DNA from: Planococcus ruber
Lineage (GTDB): Bacteria; Bacillota; Bacilli; Bacillales_A; Planococcaceae
NCBI RefSeq assembly: GCF_022819085.1
Contig: NZ_JALHAG010000011.1
Coordinates: 1 to 64,000, forward strand
DNA length: 64,000 nucleotides
Direction of reading: 5' to 3'
Both the position numbers and the translations under genes were made by a program. The notes under the pieces are model-generated. The model did no database searches. It had not been told where the DNA came from and worked only from the letters and a program-made list of their open reading frames with translations. Positions 1-9,007 of this stretch are shown in pieces (positions within the stretch are counted from its first letter, which is position 1; each line of letters begins with the position of its first letter).

Positions 1-91
1 CCTCGCAAAAGCCGTTCTCGCGCCGAAGCGCTCGTGACGTCTTTTGTTGACGTTTTGCTGTTCAGTTTTCAAGGTTCATGTTTTAAAATTA
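1..91 (-). other. possible rRNA operon leader at window edge
   Basis: Read on the minus strand, downstream of the tRNA-Gly gene, this stretch contains the words CTTGAAAACTGAACA and AAAACGTCAACA. Such words are typical of the leader just before 16S rRNA (or the 16S-23S spacer) in Bacillales. I infer that the tRNA cluster runs into an rRNA operon outside the window. No rRNA sequence is visible here. Confidence 0.45.
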
Positions 92-165
92 TGGAGCGGG
101 TGAAGGGAATCGAACCCTCATCATCAGCTTGGAAGGCTGAGGTTTTACCACTAAACTACACCCGC
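92..165 (-). tRNA. tRNA-Gly (TCC)
   Basis: The minus strand reads as a complete cloverleaf of 74 nt with encoded CCA. The acceptor stem GCGGGTG pairs with CACCCGC, the T-loop is GTTCGATTC and the anticodon loop CTTCCAA gives anticodon TCC. It is the last of eight tRNA genes in the transcribed direction. Confidence 0.95.
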
Positions 166-193
166 ATATCGTATTTTTTTAATCAAGAAAGTA

Positions 194-270
194 TGGCGCG
201 CCCGAGAGGACTCGAACCTCTAACCGCTTGATTCGTAGTCAAGTACTCTATCCAATTGAGCTACGGGCGC
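194..270 (-). tRNA. tRNA-Arg (ACG)
   Basis: A 77-nt cloverleaf with encoded CCA. The acceptor arms are GCGCCCG and CGGGCGC, the T-loop is GTTCGAGTC and the anticodon loop CTACGAA gives anticodon ACG, whose first base is normally deaminated to inosine. Confidence 0.95.
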
Positions 271-279
271 AATGCGATA

Positions 280-365
<86 letters not shown>

Positions 366-486
366 CTAAAATTATTTTAGGGACAAATTCTATTATAATA
401 CATTACCAACTTGAAGTCAATAACTTTTTTCTTAACTAATTCGCCGTAGATAATAATCTCATTTGGATTGATTCGGTTGATTAAAA

Positions 487-561
487 TGGCTGGGGTACCT
501 GGATTCGAACCAGGGCATGACGGGATCAAAACCCGTTGCCTTACCGCTTGGCTATACCCCA
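487..561 (-). tRNA. tRNA-Gln (TTG)
   Basis: A 75-nt cloverleaf with encoded CCA. The acceptor stem starts TGGGGTA and pairs with TACCCCA. The anticodon stem ACGGG/CCCGT carries loop TTTTGAT, anticodon TTG. Confidence 0.95.
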
Positions 562-568
562 ATAAAAA

Positions 569-644
569 TGGCGGTCCCGACCGGGATCGAACCGGCGATC
601 TCCTGCGTGACAGGCAGGCATGTTAACCGCTACACCACGGGACC
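569..644 (-). tRNA. tRNA-Asp (GTC)
   Basis: A 76-nt cloverleaf with encoded CCA. The acceptor stem GGTCCCG pairs with CGGGACC and the anticodon loop CTGTCAC gives anticodon GTC. It begins three bases after the end of the initiator tRNA gene, so both come from one transcript. Confidence 0.95.
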
Positions 645-646
645 AT

Positions 647-711
<65 letters not shown>

Positions 712-724
<13 letters not shown>

Positions 725-853
725 ACAATAATATATACGAAGATTTTTCTTACTCGTTGCTTATCTCAGATGACACCTGCATCGGCTGCGCCTGCTTCGG
801 TGTTACTTCGCCGTCTTCGTACGGCTCGTCGCTCTACCCCGCGACAATAATAT
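712..853. repeat. 23-bp direct repeat including the 5' end of tRNA-fMet
   Basis: The 23-bp word starting GCTCTACCCCGCGACA occurs at 712-734, where it includes the first 13 bases of tRNA-fMet, and again perfectly at 831-853. The 96 bp between the copies hold short inverted words, TACGAAGA near 736 and TCTTCGTA near 815. The second copy is a tRNA fragment and cannot fold as a tRNA. It could be a small tandem duplication or the scar of an insertion. Confidence 0.8.
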
Positions 854-941
854 TTCATTCTTCATTAAAATTCATCTTTCAAAACTTCTCATTAAGTATG
901 TATTTCACAATAACATTCTATGTAAGCTATCTCAAAATGAA

Positions 942-1016
942 TGGTGACCCCTACGGGATTCGAACCCGTGTTACCGCCGTGAAAGGGCGGTGTCTTAACC
1001 GCTTGACCAAGGGGCC
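942..1016 (-). tRNA. tRNA-Glu (TTC)
   Basis: A 75-nt cloverleaf with encoded CCA. The acceptor stem GGCCCCT faces AGGGGTC, the T-loop is GTTCGAATC and the anticodon loop CTTTCAC gives anticodon TTC. Confidence 0.94.
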
Positions 1017-1020
1017 TCAA

Positions 1021-1095
1021 TGGCTCCGAAGGTAGGACTCGAACCTACGACCATCGCATTAACAGTGCGGTGCTCTACCACTGAGCTACTTCGGA
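1021..1095 (-). tRNA. tRNA-Asn (GTT)
   Basis: A 75-nt cloverleaf with encoded CCA. The acceptor stem TCCGAAG pairs with CTTCGGA and the anticodon loop CTGTTAA gives anticodon GTT. It is the first tRNA of the cluster in the transcribed direction, directly behind a strong promoter. Confidence 0.95.
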
Positions 1096-1137
1096 ATAGT
1101 GTTGCAAGAACTGTTTAAGTACTTGTCGACTTTTCTT

Positions 1138-1166
1138 ATTATAAAGAGGTCTACAAGAATCGTCAA
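1138..1166 (-). promoter_or_regulatory. sigma-A promoter of the tRNA cluster
   Basis: On the minus strand TTGACG and TATAAT are separated by exactly 17 bp, about 40 bp upstream of tRNA-Asn. This is a near-consensus vegetative promoter and probably drives the whole tRNA cluster. Confidence 0.8.
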
Positions 1167-1187
1167 CACTTTTTTTCATTTCTTTTA

Positions 1188-1640
1188 TTATTTCAGAGAA
1201 AGCTTTCCAGAACATCTGCCGCAGCGGTATCTTTCGACATTCATCCGAATTTTCCGAACGTAATTCGCATTGCATGAAATGCACTCGTATACATAGCGCT
1301 TGCTTGAGCGAGCGGCTTTCGGGCGTTGAATGGTTGAACAAAAACGCGGCGCTCCGGTTTGCTGCAGCAATTCTCTAAAATCTGCATCGCGATGCTTGTA
1401 TCCTTTTCCTTCTATATGTAAATGATAATGGCAAAGTTCGTGTTTGATGATTCCTTCCAATTCTGCGAAGCCGAATGTTTCATAAGATTTCGGATTGATT
1501 TCGATGTTGTGGGATCTCAGCAAATACCGTCCGCCTGTCGTTCTTAATCGCGCATTAAAACTTCCTTCATGGAGAAATGGTTTTTGAAAGACGCTGTTCG
1601 AGATTTCTTTAATCAGTTCTGTCAATTCGTTGTTGGTCAT
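1188..1640 (-). CDS. SprT-like zinc metalloprotease-fold protein (YdcK type)
   Basis: A 150-residue SprT-family protein related to B. subtilis YdcK and to the protease domain of Spartan/SPRTN. The sequence shows the HExxH motif (KHELCHYHLH) near residue 63 and a C-terminal CxxC...CxxC pair that would bind a zinc ribbon. Family members are thought to act on DNA-protein crosslinks, but the bacterial role is not settled. I chose the ATG at 1640 because a GGGGAG site lies just upstream; a longer in-frame start has none. It is downstream of tex, as in B. subtilis, but a hairpin separates the two. Confidence 0.85.
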   Translation of the reverse strand: MTNNELTELIKEISNSVFQKPFLHEGSFNARLRTTGGRYLLRSHNIEINPKSYETFGFAELEGIIKHELCHYHLHIEGKGYKHRDADFRELLQQTGAPRFCSTIQRPKAARSSKRYVYECISCNANYVRKIRMNVERYRCGRCSGKLSLK

Positions 1641-1667
1641 TGTAACTCCCCTATTTCGCTTATTCAA

Positions 1668-1707
1668 ATAAAACAGCCGCCTCCATTTTAACAGGAAGCG
1701 GCTGTTT
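1668..1707 (-). terminator. terminator after tex
   Basis: A stem of AAACAGCCGC pairing with GCGGCTGTTT, followed on the minus strand by a T-rich stretch just past the tex stop codon. Confidence 0.75.
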
Positions 1708-1722
1708 GTACATGAGCATTTC

Positions 1723-3894
1723 TTAACCTTGTTCAGTTTGTTTCGCTGGCGGCAACATCGTCAAAGCAATGCGCCCCTTGTCTTTTTCAACTTTATCCAC
1801 CCAGGCGGTCACAATGTCGCCGACTGCAACGACATCGAGCGGATGCTTCACGAATCCTTTTTTCAATTTCGAAATATGGACCAGGCCGTCTTGCTTCACG
1901 CCGATATCAACAAAAGCACCGAAGTCTACAACATTCCGAACTGTCCCTTGAACTTCCATGCCCGGAAGCAGATCTTCCATTTTCAAAATATCATTTTTCA
2001 ATAATGGCTGCGGGAATTCATCACGCGGATCGCGGTTTGGCTTCTTCAACGCATCCAAAATATCTTTCAACGTGATTTCGCCGACTCCCCATTTTTCACT
2101 GAGCTCATGTAATTGGAGTTTTTCCAATTTCTCAGATATTCCTGGATTCCCGACTGATTTCTTGTCTTCGCCAACCAGTTCCAAAAGTTTTTCGGCAATG
2201 CTATAGCTTTCCGGGTGGATTCCCGTCGCATCCAGCGGATTTTTCCCTTCAGGGATCCGCAGGAAGCCGATTGCCTGTTCATAAGTTTTCGCACCCAAGC
2301 GTGGAATCTTCTTCAATTGCGCACGCGATTGGAACCGTCCGTTTTCATCACGCATTTTAATGACATTTTCCGCCACGGTTTTGCTCAGCCCTGCGACATA
2401 CTGCAATAAAGACGAAGAAGCTGAGTTGACGTTTACTCCAACTTGGTTAACTGCCGTCTCCACTACAAAAGTCAATTGATCTGCCAATTTCTTTTGCGAC
2501 ACGTCATGCTGGTATTGGCCGACCCCCACAGCTTTCGGATCGATCTTCACCAGTTCCGACAAAGGATCTTGGAGGCGGCGTGCAATGGACGCCGCACTTC
2601 TTTCTTCTACTTGAAGGTCCGGAAATTCTGCACGGGCAATATCGGATGCCGAATAAACGCTCGCTCCCGCTTCATTGACGATCACGTAGGAAATGTCCGC
2701 TCCAGTTTCCGCGATGAAATCTGCTACGAATTGCTCCGTTTCGCGTGAAGCCGTACCATTCCCGATGGCCATAATTTCAATTGGGTACTTTGAAACTAAA
2801 CGCTGCATCGTCTTTTTTGCTCCCGCTTGATCATTTTTTGGCGCATGCGGATAAATTACGGCAACTTCAAGAAGCTTACCGGTTTCATCAATGACAGCCA
2901 GTTTGCAGCCTGTGCGGTAGGCTGGATCGACGCCAAGCACCATTTTATTTTTCATCGGCGGCTGCAGCAATAAATTCCGCAAGTTTTCAGCGAAAATATG
3001 AATGGCCTGCGTTTCTCCCTTTTCATTCAACTCGGTGCGGATTTCCCGTTCCACAGAGGGCTGGATCAACCGTTTGTAGCTGTCTTCAATTGCAGCTCCT
3101 ACCACTTCCGTCGAAGGACCAGACGTTTCGATCCATTTGTTTTTCATCAACGTGAGGATCCGGTCAACAGGCGGGTTGATTGCTACTCGCAGCACCTCTT
3201 CTTTTTCTCCGCGGTTAATCGCCAAAATCCGATGCGGCACAATTTTTTGAATGGCTTCTTCGTATTCATAGTACATTTCAAAAACTTGCTTCTCGTCTTC
3301 ATGGTTCTTTTTAGCAGCGGTCGAAATCTTCCCATCTTTTCTCGTCATGTAGCGGACTTTTTCGCGGATATCCGCATCATCTGCAAATAACTCCGCCAAA
3401 ATGTCTTGCGCGCCTTGGATTGCTTCTTCTGCTGTCGCCACTCCCGCTTCTTCGCTGACAAATTCCTTCGCCTTCTTCATCACATCTTCGCGGGAAAAAG
3501 TCATGAGCCAATCCGCTAACGGCTGCAGCCCTTTTTCTTTTGCAATTGTCGCTTTTGTACGGCGCTTTTGTTTGAAAGGGCGGTATAAATCTTCTACACG
3601 CTGAAGAACCGTCGCTTGCTGGATCGCTTTCTCCAATTCCTCAGTCATTTTCTCTTGCTCCGTAATCGAACGGATGACTTCAACTTTCCGCTGCTCCAGG
3701 TTTTGGATATATGTATAGCGGTCATCGATCGCTTTAATCTGTACTTCGTCGAGTGACCCTGTCGCTTCTTTTCGGTACCGTGCGATAAACGGCACGGTAT
3801 TGCCGTCTTCGATTAAGTCGATGACTTGGGCTACCTGATTCGGGCGTACCCCTGTTTCTTTTGCAATCATTGCATGGATTTGCTGCATTTCCAT
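1723..3894 (-). CDS. tex: Tex family transcription accessory protein (S1 RNA-binding)
   Basis: About 723 residues, the usual length for Tex (B. subtilis YdcI). Tex is a cytoplasmic nucleic-acid-binding protein associated with RNA polymerase and processing, with a YqgF-like RNase H fold in the middle (around VLGVDPAYRTGCKLAVID), tandem helix-hairpin-helix motifs (around LKKIPRLGAKTYEQAIGFLR) and a C-terminal S1 domain (VQGTVRNVVDFGAFVDIG). The ATG at 3894 has an AAAGGAAG site eight bases upstream; an upstream in-frame GTG lacks room for one. It follows rsbX, from which it is separated by a terminator, so it has its own promoter. Confidence 0.95.
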   Translation of the reverse strand: MEMQQIHAMIAKETGVRPNQVAQVIDLIEDGNTVPFIARYRKEATGSLDEVQIKAIDDRYTYIQNLEQRKVEVIRSITEQEKMTEELEKAIQQATVLQRVEDLYRPFKQKRRTKATIAKEKGLQPLADWLMTFSREDVMKKAKEFVSEEAGVATAEEAIQGAQDILAELFADDADIREKVRYMTRKDGKISTAAKKNHEDEKQVFEMYYEYEEAIQKIVPHRILAINRGEKEEVLRVAINPPVDRILTLMKNKWIETSGPSTEVVGAAIEDSYKRLIQPSVEREIRTELNEKGETQAIHIFAENLRNLLLQPPMKNKMVLGVDPAYRTGCKLAVIDETGKLLEVAVIYPHAPKNDQAGAKKTMQRLVSKYPIEIMAIGNGTASRETEQFVADFIAETGADISYVIVNEAGASVYSASDIARAEFPDLQVEERSAASIARRLQDPLSELVKIDPKAVGVGQYQHDVSQKKLADQLTFVVETAVNQVGVNVNSASSSLLQYVAGLSKTVAENVIKMRDENGRFQSRAQLKKIPRLGAKTYEQAIGFLRIPEGKNPLDATGIHPESYSIAEKLLELVGEDKKSVGNPGISEKLEKLQLHELSEKWGVGEITLKDILDALKKPNRDPRDEFPQPLLKNDILKMEDLLPGMEVQGTVRNVVDFGAFVDIGVKQDGLVHISKLKKGFVKHPLDVVAVGDIVTAWVDKVEKDKGRIALTMLPPAKQTEQG

Positions 3895-3986
3895 TCCAGA
3901 CACTTCCTTTCATTTCGTAAAAAGCCGTCCATTCTGCTGGTTTCATCCGCTTATCTGCGGCTAATGCCCTTCTCTATTTTAACACA

Positions 3987-4019
3987 GAAAAAAGAAGCCT
4001 CCTCATTTGAGTAGGCTTC
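3987..4019 (-). terminator. terminator at the end of the sigB operon
   Basis: A GAAGCCT...AGGCTTC stem (3994-4019) with a run of T on the minus strand. It includes the rsbX stop codon at 4003-4005, so the last codons of rsbX form one arm of the hairpin. Confidence 0.85.
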
Positions 4020-4602
4020 CTGCTATAAACGTTGCGTCATCTCCAGTTTCGATTGACCGCAAAATATCGTAGTAAAGGCGCTCCGGAATCCCGGCTTGGC
4101 GCATCATCGCTTTTGGGTTTCTTAACTCGACTCCATCTGAATGAATCAAGAATAAATCATCTTCTACATAAGTGTAGAGCTGGGTACGCAATTTTTGCGG
4201 GCGGCCGGATAGATATCCCATGACCGGCAACGGATAAATCATCTCATTTGTACCTTTTCGGTAAAGGTAAAAACGGATATTTCCCACACAGCTATATTCC
4301 AACGTCTTTTTCTTAAAATCGACTTTGAATATCGCGACAGCTGCCCCGCGTTTTTGCACCATTAATTTATTGAATCGCTGCATAAGCTCATCAATCGTTT
4401 CATGGTGATATTCTTTTAAAATTTGCGGAATGACTTGTGACGATTCACGCGCCACCGGGCCATTCCCCAATCCATCGGCTATGGAGCAAATGAAATAATC
4501 ATCCGTCAATACAGTATGATAGCTGTCTCCGGACTCATAATTCCCTTTTTTTGCTTCATTGAAGATACAGGCCTCTACGAAACTATGCTGAATTTTCTCC
4601 AC
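4003..4602 (-). CDS. rsbX: RsbX, PP2C-type phosphatase of the stressosome
   Basis: A 199-residue small PP2C-family protein. RsbX removes phosphate from RsbS and RsbR after they have been phosphorylated by RsbT, resetting the stressosome. PP2C features are visible in ADGLGNGPVA near residue 38 and IHSDGVE near residue 152. The GTG start overlaps the sigB stop codon (TAGTG), so the two genes are translationally coupled. It is the last gene of the operon, as in B. subtilis, and gives negative feedback when sigma B is active. Confidence 0.93.
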   Translation of the reverse strand: MEKIQHSFVEACIFNEAKKGNYESGDSYHTVLTDDYFICSIADGLGNGPVARESSQVIPQILKEYHHETIDELMQRFNKLMVQKRGAAVAIFKVDFKKKTLEYSCVGNIRFYLYRKGTNEMIYPLPVMGYLSGRPQKLRTQLYTYVEDDLFLIHSDGVELRNPKAMMRQAGIPERLYYDILRSIETGDDATFIAGSLLK

Positions 4603-5384
4603 TAGGAAACTCCACCAGCTGCTAAAATCGCTTCCTGCAGCTTCTTAATGGCTTTTCGCTGCAATCGGGAAACGTGCATTTGCGAAATTCCTAACTTGTC
4701 TCCAGCTTCTTTTTGGCTCAGCTGCTCTATGTAGGTGTATTGGATGATCTGCTTTTCCCGTTCTGAAAGCACATTCATCGCATTTGCTACAAGCATGCGC
4801 TGATCCACTTTTTCATAGCCATCATCCTCTTGTCCAACCACGTCAAATAACGTGACGGTGCTGCCATCGGAATCGGCTTCGAGCGAATGGTCCATGGATA
4901 AGGCCTGATAGCTTTTCCCCATCTCCATCGCTTCTAGCACGTCATCTTCATCTACGTCCAAGTATTCTGCAATTTCCCAAACTTGCGGGGAACGCTGAAG
5001 TTCCCGGGTCAGCACTTCTACCGTTGATTTGATGCGCGGCCCTAATTCCTTGATACGGCGGGGCACATGGATAGCCCACGTCTTGTCGCGCAGGAACCGT
5101 TTGATTTCACCGATGATTGTCGGTACTGCAAAGGCTTCAAAGCTTCTGCCGAATGAAGGATCATAGCGCCGGATGGCTCCCAAAAGGCCCAGCATTCCCA
5201 CTTGTGCAATGTCTTCGTGGTAAGATTTTCCATTTGAATATTTACGTGCAATTGATTCGACTAAACGTTTGTAATTCAAAACAAGATTTGTTTGGGCTTC
5301 TTCATCTTCCGTCTTCTGATAAGCCTCGATCCATTCAAGCACCTGCTCTTTGGTCGGCTGATTAGGATGAGATCGTTTCGACAT
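4602..5384 (-). CDS. sigB: RNA polymerase sigma factor B
   Basis: A 260-residue group 3 sigma factor, the general stress sigma of Bacillales. Region 2 is visible in YHEDIAQVGMLGLLGAIRRY and in the FEAFAVPTIIGEIKRFLRD stretch. Region 4 ends with a helix-turn-helix (SQKEAGDKLGISQMHVSRLQ). RsbW holds it inactive. The ATG at 5384 lies inside the end of rsbW, so translation is probably coupled. Several sites in this same window match the known sigma-B consensus, including one before rsbV that would make the operon autoregulated. Confidence 0.97.
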   Translation of the reverse strand: MSKRSHPNQPTKEQVLEWIEAYQKTEDEEAQTNLVLNYKRLVESIARKYSNGKSYHEDIAQVGMLGLLGAIRRYDPSFGRSFEAFAVPTIIGEIKRFLRDKTWAIHVPRRIKELGPRIKSTVEVLTRELQRSPQVWEIAEYLDVDEDDVLEAMEMGKSYQALSMDHSLEADSDGSTVTLFDVVGQEDDGYEKVDQRMLVANAMNVLSEREKQIIQYTYIEQLSQKEAGDKLGISQMHVSRLQRKAIKKLQEAILAAGGVS

Positions 5385-5832
5385 CCTCTTCCACCTGCTC
5401 TCCTCCAACATACTTTGTCATGAAGACCGTAACGCCTTCTTGATGATGGACTTTTACTTCATCCATTAAGGTTTCGATCAAGTACAGGCCAAGACCTCCT
5501 TCACGGAGAAACGCGCCTTCTTCTTGATCATGGTAAGGGCCAACTTTCGCCTTTGTTTCTTCAAAATCGAAACTTTGTCCATGGTCTGCCACCATGATTT
5601 CGATTTTATCGCTGTACAAAGCGCAGCCAATGACTACTTCGCCTTCTTCACCTTCAGTATAAGCATGTTGAACAGCATTTGTTACTGCTTCGCTTGAAGC
5701 GATCTTCAAATCTTCAATATCGTCAAACGAAAAGCCGATGCGGCTTGCCAAACCAGAGATGGTCAGTCGTGCCACGCCGACATATTGAGATTTCGCCGGC
5801 ACTCTCATTTCAACATAATCGAAAGGACGCAT
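5362..5832 (-). CDS. rsbW: RsbW, anti-sigma-B factor and serine kinase
   Basis: A 156-residue GHKL-type kinase/anti-sigma factor. It binds sigma B and phosphorylates RsbV. The N box (ASSEAVTNAVQHAY) and the ATP-lid glycines (REGGLGLYLIETLMD) are both visible. The ATG at 5832, one base past the rsbV stop, has AAGGTGG upstream and is preferred over an in-frame GTG 12 bases earlier that overlaps rsbV. Confidence 0.96.
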   Translation of the reverse strand: MRPFDYVEMRVPAKSQYVGVARLTISGLASRIGFSFDDIEDLKIASSEAVTNAVQHAYTEGEEGEVVIGCALYSDKIEIMVADHGQSFDFEETKAKVGPYHDQEEGAFLREGGLGLYLIETLMDEVKVHHQEGVTVFMTKYVGGEQVEEDVETISS

Positions 5833-5833
5833 A

Positions 5834-6163
5834 TTAATTACCACCTTTTCCAGCGGATTCGATATCCATGATTTCGCCTAGCCCCGTAATATCGAATAGC
5901 CGTTTTAGCCGAGATGAGAGCCCTTTTAGCTTAACGTGTCCGCCTTTAGCATTCACAGATTTATAAAATGCTACAAAAACTCCAAGCCCCGTACTATCCA
6001 TATAATCAACGTCGGAAAGATCCAACACTGCTTTCAATCCATCTTGGTTTTGATATGCTTCTAATTTCTCCCGTAATACTGGCGCTGTATGCGCATCGAT
6101 TTCGCCGCGGATAAAGCCAGTCAGGTTATTATCTATTTCTTCTAAGTTAACTTGAATATTCAT
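5834..6163 (-). CDS. rsbV: RsbV, anti-anti-sigma factor
   Basis: A 109-residue STAS-domain protein. Unphosphorylated RsbV binds RsbW and frees sigma B. The phosphorylation site is the serine of YMDSTGLGVF near residue 57. I place the start at the ATG at 6163 (MNIQVNLEE); a longer in-frame reading extends into the promoter region. It is the first gene behind the internal sigma-B promoter. Confidence 0.95.
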   Translation of the reverse strand: MNIQVNLEEIDNNLTGFIRGEIDAHTAPVLREKLEAYQNQDGLKAVLDLSDVDYMDSTGLGVFVAFYKSVNAKGGHVKLKGLSSRLKRLFDITGLGEIMDIESAGKGGN

Positions 6164-6225
6164 CTTTTTTGACACCCCGTTTTTCTTTAATTCACAGGCA
6201 TTTAAAAAAGCCATCGTAAGTGTAT

Positions 6226-6251
6226 TTACCCCAATGACTCTTCACGTAAAC
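6226..6251 (-). promoter_or_regulatory. sigma-B promoter upstream of rsbV (autoregulation)
   Basis: On the minus strand GTTTAC-N14-GGGTAA lies between the end of rsbU and rsbV. This matches the sigma-B consensus and sits exactly where B. subtilis carries its autoregulatory sigma-B promoter for rsbV-rsbW-sigB-rsbX. Confidence 0.88.
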
Positions 6252-6255
6252 CTGA

Positions 6256-7257
6256 TTAGACTTTTTTATAGATGACTAGCGTGAAATCATCCCTTAATTC
6301 TGCATTTTGCATGCGTTCGAGTTCATCGTAGACAAATTGCACAATCCTCTGGGCAGGTTCATCTTTTTTCTGGTCAATCAATTCGAAAATGACTTCCCGT
6401 TCGATAAACCCTTCATCCGTCCGGCCTTCCGTTACCCCATCAGTCATCATGATCACCAGATCATCTTTTTCCAATTGGACGGTATGCTGTTCGTATGAAG
6501 CTGCCGGGGAAACACCCAGCAAGAGCCCTTTGGCATACAATTCTTCAAAGCTATTCGATTTTGCACGGTATAAGATAGCCGGCTCATGCCCAGCTGAACC
6601 ATAGGTAAGCGTCGAGTCATTCGAATCGTATTTCCCGTAGAACATGGAAACGAACATAGAATCGTCAATGCTCTTTTCGACTACCCGGTTGATGACCCCG
6701 AGCACTTCTTTTGGATCTGCCGGAGAATTATTCAAGCTATCCATCCCAAATTTCACCATGGACATACAAAGTGCAGCCGGCAAACCTTTGCCAATAACAT
6801 CTGCAACTGCAATTCCCGCATGGCCTTCCGAATCACTGATGAAGTATATGTAATCGCCGTTCATCTTGCGTGCCGGAATTGAAAGCAGACCGATATCAAG
6901 CCCCGCTAAAGCAGGCATCGGTGTTTTCAACAAAGTTTCCTGCACATTGGCGGCTAAATCCATTTCCACTCGCAGTTCTTCTTGCCGCTGCAAAAGACTT
7001 TGCCTTTCTTGAAGCGCTAATCCATAGTTAATCATCATTTCAATCAGAAAATCAAAGGAATGCCATACAAACTCTGGCAATTCCCCGTATATTTCCTGCA
7101 TGGCCGCTTTGTGCACACTGATTACTTCTTCTGGCGAAATGTTCTCAGAAATCAATTGACGGCTAAAATTCTGGCCAACGTAGAGATTCTGCTCCGACTG
7201 TCTTTGCATATATTGGTTTAAAATTTCTTTGTATTGATTTTCAATCTTTTGAACCAT
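6256..7257 (-). CDS. rsbU: RsbU, PP2C serine phosphatase activating sigma B
   Basis: A 333-residue protein with an N-terminal helical domain (about 1-85) that in the family binds RsbT, and a C-terminal PPM/SpoIIE-type phosphatase domain. Phosphatase signatures include YIFISDSEGHAGIAVADVIGKG-type metal ligands near residue 150 and MMTDGVTEGR near residue 270. It dephosphorylates RsbV-P when RsbT is released from the stressosome. A strong AGGAGG site precedes the ATG. Confidence 0.96.
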   Translation of the reverse strand: MVQKIENQYKEILNQYMQRQSEQNLYVGQNFSRQLISENISPEEVISVHKAAMQEIYGELPEFVWHSFDFLIEMMINYGLALQERQSLLQRQEELRVEMDLAANVQETLLKTPMPALAGLDIGLLSIPARKMNGDYIYFISDSEGHAGIAVADVIGKGLPAALCMSMVKFGMDSLNNSPADPKEVLGVINRVVEKSIDDSMFVSMFYGKYDSNDSTLTYGSAGHEPAILYRAKSNSFEELYAKGLLLGVSPAASYEQHTVQLEKDDLVIMMTDGVTEGRTDEGFIEREVIFELIDQKKDEPAQRIVQFVYDELERMQNAELRDDFTLVIYKKV

Positions 7258-7269
7258 TATGCGCTCCTC

Positions 7270-7671
7270 CTATCGAAGCCATTTTGTTGCTCTTATATCT
7301 GTCCCTTCGCCTGGAATCGTTTCGATTCTGAACTCATCCATTAAACGTTTGACACCCGGCAGCCCGGCACCAAGCCCTCCCGACGTTGAGAAACCATCTT
7401 CCATCACTTTTCTGATATCCGGAATCCCCGGTCCTTGGTCGGCGGCGATAATTAAAATCCCTTTCAGGCCGTTCTCTGTTAATTGCTGGATTTCAATTCT
7501 TCCTTGTCCAGCATACAAGTAGATATTGCGGGCAAGTTCGCTGATGGCTGTCGTGATCCGCGCTTGATCGACAGTTCCGAAGCCAAGTTCTTTTGCCACA
7601 TTGCGCCCAAGTTGTCTTGCAGCGACAATATCCCATTCCGTTAAAATTTCCACCGAAGACTGGTTGCTCAT
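7270..7671 (-). CDS. rsbT: RsbT, stressosome switch kinase
   Basis: A 133-residue GHKL serine/threonine kinase. It phosphorylates RsbS and RsbR on stress and then activates RsbU. N-box residues (ISELARNIYLYA) and the lid (GGLGAGLPGVKRLMDEF) are visible. Its ribosome site GGAGG lies within the end of rsbS, with three bases between the genes. Confidence 0.96.
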   Translation of the reverse strand: MSNQSSVEILTEWDIVAARQLGRNVAKELGFGTVDQARITTAISELARNIYLYAGQGRIEIQQLTENGLKGILIIAADQGPGIPDIRKVMEDGFSTSGGLGAGLPGVKRLMDEFRIETIPGEGTDIRATKWLR

Positions 7672-7673
7672 TC

Positions 7674-8036
7674 TTAAGCCTCCAATTCCAGTTGAAGTTT
7701 ATCCAAACCATTTTCTAGATCCAGTGCTGTCATAACATCTTCTAGTCGAATTCCTAACTCGATTAAAGTGATAGCAACTGCTGGTTGGATACCGGTAATA
7801 ACCACTCGCGCTCCCATTAGGCTTGACATGCTAATGACGTCCCCTAAGACTTTTGCGATAAATGAATCGATAAAATCGATGGATGTCAAATCGATGACTA
7901 CTCCACGAGCGCTAGTTTCGTGCAATTTCGTCAATAAATCTTCCTGAAATTGAATGGCTGTCTGATCATCAAGCTCCCATTGGATCGAAACAATTAATGT
8001 ATCTCTAAGCTTTAAAATTGGAATTCGAAAATTCAT
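7674..8036 (-). CDS. rsbS: RsbS, stressosome scaffold STAS protein
   Basis: A 120-residue single STAS domain protein that builds the stressosome core with RsbR and traps RsbT. The conserved phospho-acceptor serine is in [16 protein letters not shown] near residue 59. The start overlaps the rsbR stop by four bases. Confidence 0.96.
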   Translation of the reverse strand: MNFRIPILKLRDTLIVSIQWELDDQTAIQFQEDLLTKLHETSARGVVIDLTSIDFIDSFIAKVLGDVISMSSLMGARVVITGIQPAVAITLIELGIRLEDVMTALDLENGLDKLQLELEA

Positions 8037-8863
8037 TGTTCATCAACCTCCACTATTTTACGATTTGTCCATGCCATCGCCTGCTCTACTCCGCGCTGCA
8101 AAGTACTGGTAGTGGTGAATTCATTTAGATTAATCCCAAGCGTCACGATTGTCTGTGCGATTTCCGGACGGATTCCGACTAGCATGCACTTCGCTCCGAC
8201 AAGACGGACTGCATCAGCCGCTTGAATAATATGGTGTGCGACCATCGTATCGACAACCGGCACTCCTGTAATATCCAGCAGCACAACTTCCGCACGATGT
8301 TTGACTACACCTTCAAGCAAATTCTCCATAATCAGTTTTGCCCGCTCCGTATCAATCGTTCCGACCAGAGGCATAACAGACACTTTATCAAAAACAGGTA
8401 TCAATGAGGCTGATAACTCCTGCAAAGCAATTTTCTGCAGACTGACTGTCCGCTCCCACGTTTTCGAATATGTATCGATCGTGCTGTCCCGGATTGGATT
8501 GATCCAATTCGTAAATTCTTTCGAGAAAGCCCGGAAATTGTTTTCATTGATGATTCCCGCATTTTCCATGCCATCGAATACCACTTCTGAAAAATGAGTG
8601 ATCGCTTTTGTTACAAATGTCATCGACCAGCCGAGACGGACCACTTTCTCCGCAAAATCATTCAAGCGATTTTCATAGGCTTGATGGCTTTCCAACAAAT
8701 TTGAAACCATCAGATCAGCAAATTCTTTGCTGGTCTGGTTCATTAAATCCGTCGGCATCACTTGAAAAGAACGTTCGTTCTTCTCATTTTTCATAAGTTC
8801 CTGCCAACTTGAGATAATCTCGTTGAAATTATCCTGGATATATCCCGCCATTTGTCTATTCAT
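8033..8863 (-). CDS. rsbR: RsbR, stressosome sensor/co-antagonist
   Basis: A 276-residue protein with an N-terminal non-heme globin-like sensory domain (about 1-135) and a C-terminal STAS domain (about 155-270). The STAS threonines phosphorylated by RsbT are recognisable in [16 protein letters not shown] and in the following VTLGINL segment. It assembles with RsbS to form the stressosome. This copy is the first gene of the operon, separated from mazF by a terminator and about 140 bp of AT-rich DNA that should hold its promoter. Confidence 0.95.
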   Translation of the reverse strand: MNRQMAGYIQDNFNEIISSWQELMKNEKNERSFQVMPTDLMNQTSKEFADLMVSNLLESHQAYENRLNDFAEKVVRLGWSMTFVTKAITHFSEVVFDGMENAGIINENNFRAFSKEFTNWINPIRDSTIDTYSKTWERTVSLQKIALQELSASLIPVFDKVSVMPLVGTIDTERAKLIMENLLEGVVKHRAEVVLLDITGVPVVDTMVAHHIIQAADAVRLVGAKCMLVGIRPEIAQTIVTLGINLNEFTTTSTLQRGVEQAMAWTNRKIVEVDEQ

Positions 8864-9007
8864 TTTTTTGAAAAACCCTCCCTATTGCTCTATATAACAG
8901 TTGTCTTTCTATTTGTATTTAAAATAGCTTATCTTTTATTGTATCGGAAAATATGTTTTTTCACATCTATTTTGTCAGTTGCTTGCGGAAAAGCGGTAAA
9001 GTACATG

